Assembly: GCA_023435025.1 (NCBI GenBank)
Contig: JAEYSE010000022.1
Coordinates: 1-64,000, forward strand
Direction: 5' to 3'
DNA: 64,000 nt
From: Bacillota bacterium
Lineage (GTDB): Bacteria; Bacillota; Clostridia; Christensenellales; CAG-138
Shown here: piece after piece, positions 63,390 to 64,000 of the stretch
Position numbering within the stretch: the stretch's first letter is position 1
Layout of the letters: each line of letters opens with the position of its first letter
The notes under the pieces: generated by a model
Seen by the model: only the letters and a program-made list of their open reading frames with translations
Databases searched by the model: none
What the model was told of the DNA's origin: nothing
Program-made: the position numbers and the translations under genes

Positions 63390-64000
63390 TTTCGTTCTCC
63401 TTCCATCGCATGCAATATCTCTGATTTAAAGATTGCGAGCCTTAGGGCTGTCAATTCGGCAAGCCCTAAAGGTTCCCGCGTTACCAGATTTATCCGAAAT
63501 GGTTCTTATCTTTTATATAATACGCTTTTGGCTGATTCACCGCTTCATAATGGCCTCATTCCGGCCTCATTTTGACCTCGCTTCAGTCTCACGTTCTCTC
63601 GGCAGAGCATTGAAGCATGGCGCCTACCTGTGCAGGCGGAACGCAACCGGCATCAGCAAAAGGCTGTGATTTCTTGCAGCTTAATTTTCAGTTGAGTGGC
63701 TTTTTCAAAGTAGCATTTGAGATTCTTTTACGATAAGTATTACTCGCATGGATTACAGCGCCGTGTCCACAGGGCTCATCAAAAAAACCTCCAGCAATCT
63801 GGAGGTTTTTCATTGTCTGAGAGGGGGAAAAAACAGCTGAATGCCCGCTGACACCGGCCTTACCGTTTTCGCGCCAGCCTGCATCAATCTTCTAATTTTT
63901 GCGTTGTAATTAATACCGCTATCCGAAAGCGGGCTGATCCTTAATCAACTTTATCTTCTAGAAACTGTTATTACCGGTAAAACGCATCCAGATACGCTTC
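63390..64000. other. Intergenic region with no recognised gene
   Basis: Upstream of the surface-protein gene. It holds an inverted repeat CCTTTAGGGCT/AGCCCTAAGG around 63441-63473 and a terminator-like hairpin at 63783-63810, but no convincing gene. The open frame at 63433-63669 shows no coding signature. Confidence 0.5.
63783..63810. terminator. Intrinsic terminator hairpin
   Basis: AAAAACCTCCAG-CAAT-CTGGAGGTTTTT, T-run on the plus strand; it probably ends a gene whose body I do not see, or one beyond the window on the minus strand. Confidence 0.75.

Noticed and set aside
63441..63473. Riboswitch in the leader of the surface-protein gene
   Set aside because: There is an inverted repeat with a bulge, but I could not match it to a known riboswitch core.

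Overview
The window looks like a chromosomal segment of an anaerobic Gram-positive Firmicute of class Clostridia. The supporting signs are an rpoB-rpoC-rpsL-rpsG-fusA-tuf cluster with a YbxF-type L7Ae protein, a compact RpoC without the large proteobacterial insertions, YacL and CarD next to rpoB, an mreBCD-pbp2 cell-shape cluster, lipoproteins, a class B sortase, a sortase-anchored surface protein and near-consensus sigma-A promoters. Coding DNA is moderately GC rich. I cannot name the family or genus from sequence alone.

Layout. (1) 1-14865, minus strand: transcription and translation core. The order of transcription is rpoB, rpoC, an unrecognised Cys-rich membrane protein, an L7Ae-like protein, rpsL, rpsG, fusA, tuf (tuf is cut by the window start). 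Upstream lie yacL and carD. (2) 15027-20367, minus: MreB paralogue, mreC, mreD and PBP2. (3) 20750-21844: a PepT-like peptidase. (4) 22348-42886, plus: a 20.5-kb sugar catabolic region ending in a bacterial microcompartment (BMC) operon. The first operon holds a sugar ABC importer, a UlaE-type epimerase, an iron alcohol dehydrogenase, an AllA-like cupin and an FGGY kinase. Two SorC-type regulators follow. The second operon holds Rpe, two SDR oxidoreductases, two different DeoC-type aldolases, a class II aldolase/epimerase, PduL, a CoA-acylating aldehyde dehydrogenase, a possible flavoprotein, three BMC-H and three BMC-P shell proteins. (5) 42949-50799: small regulator/enzyme units with clear operators and terminators. 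(6) 50912-54791: MATE transporter, Nudix hydrolase, a repeat-rich patch beside tRNA-Ala(GGC), and a second MreB. (7) 55116-60076: class B sortase, M29 aminopeptidase, YitT protein and aminopeptidase P. (8) 60146-63389: a frameshifted membrane protein, an FMN-binding protein, flavodoxin, a TetR regulator and a PED-repeat surface protein.

How the BMC region may work (inference). The importer brings in a sugar or polyol; the kinase, UlaE-type epimerase, class II enzyme and Rpe interconvert pentulose phosphates. The lumen aldolases release a short aldehyde, acetaldehyde if DeoC acts in the usual way. The aldehyde dehydrogenase and PduL convert that to acyl-CoA and acyl phosphate, and the alcohol dehydrogenase or SDRs may balance NAD. 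The gene set resembles the sugar-phosphate-utilising (SPU) BMC class, but no RpiB, BMC-T or cobalamin/glycyl-radical signature enzyme is present. The first DeoC carries a C-terminal CX2CX2CX3CP motif typical of [4Fe-4S] sites, and the second has an altered active-site neighbourhood. Both operons and the second regulator gene carry related palindromes in their promoter regions, which suggests one regulon.
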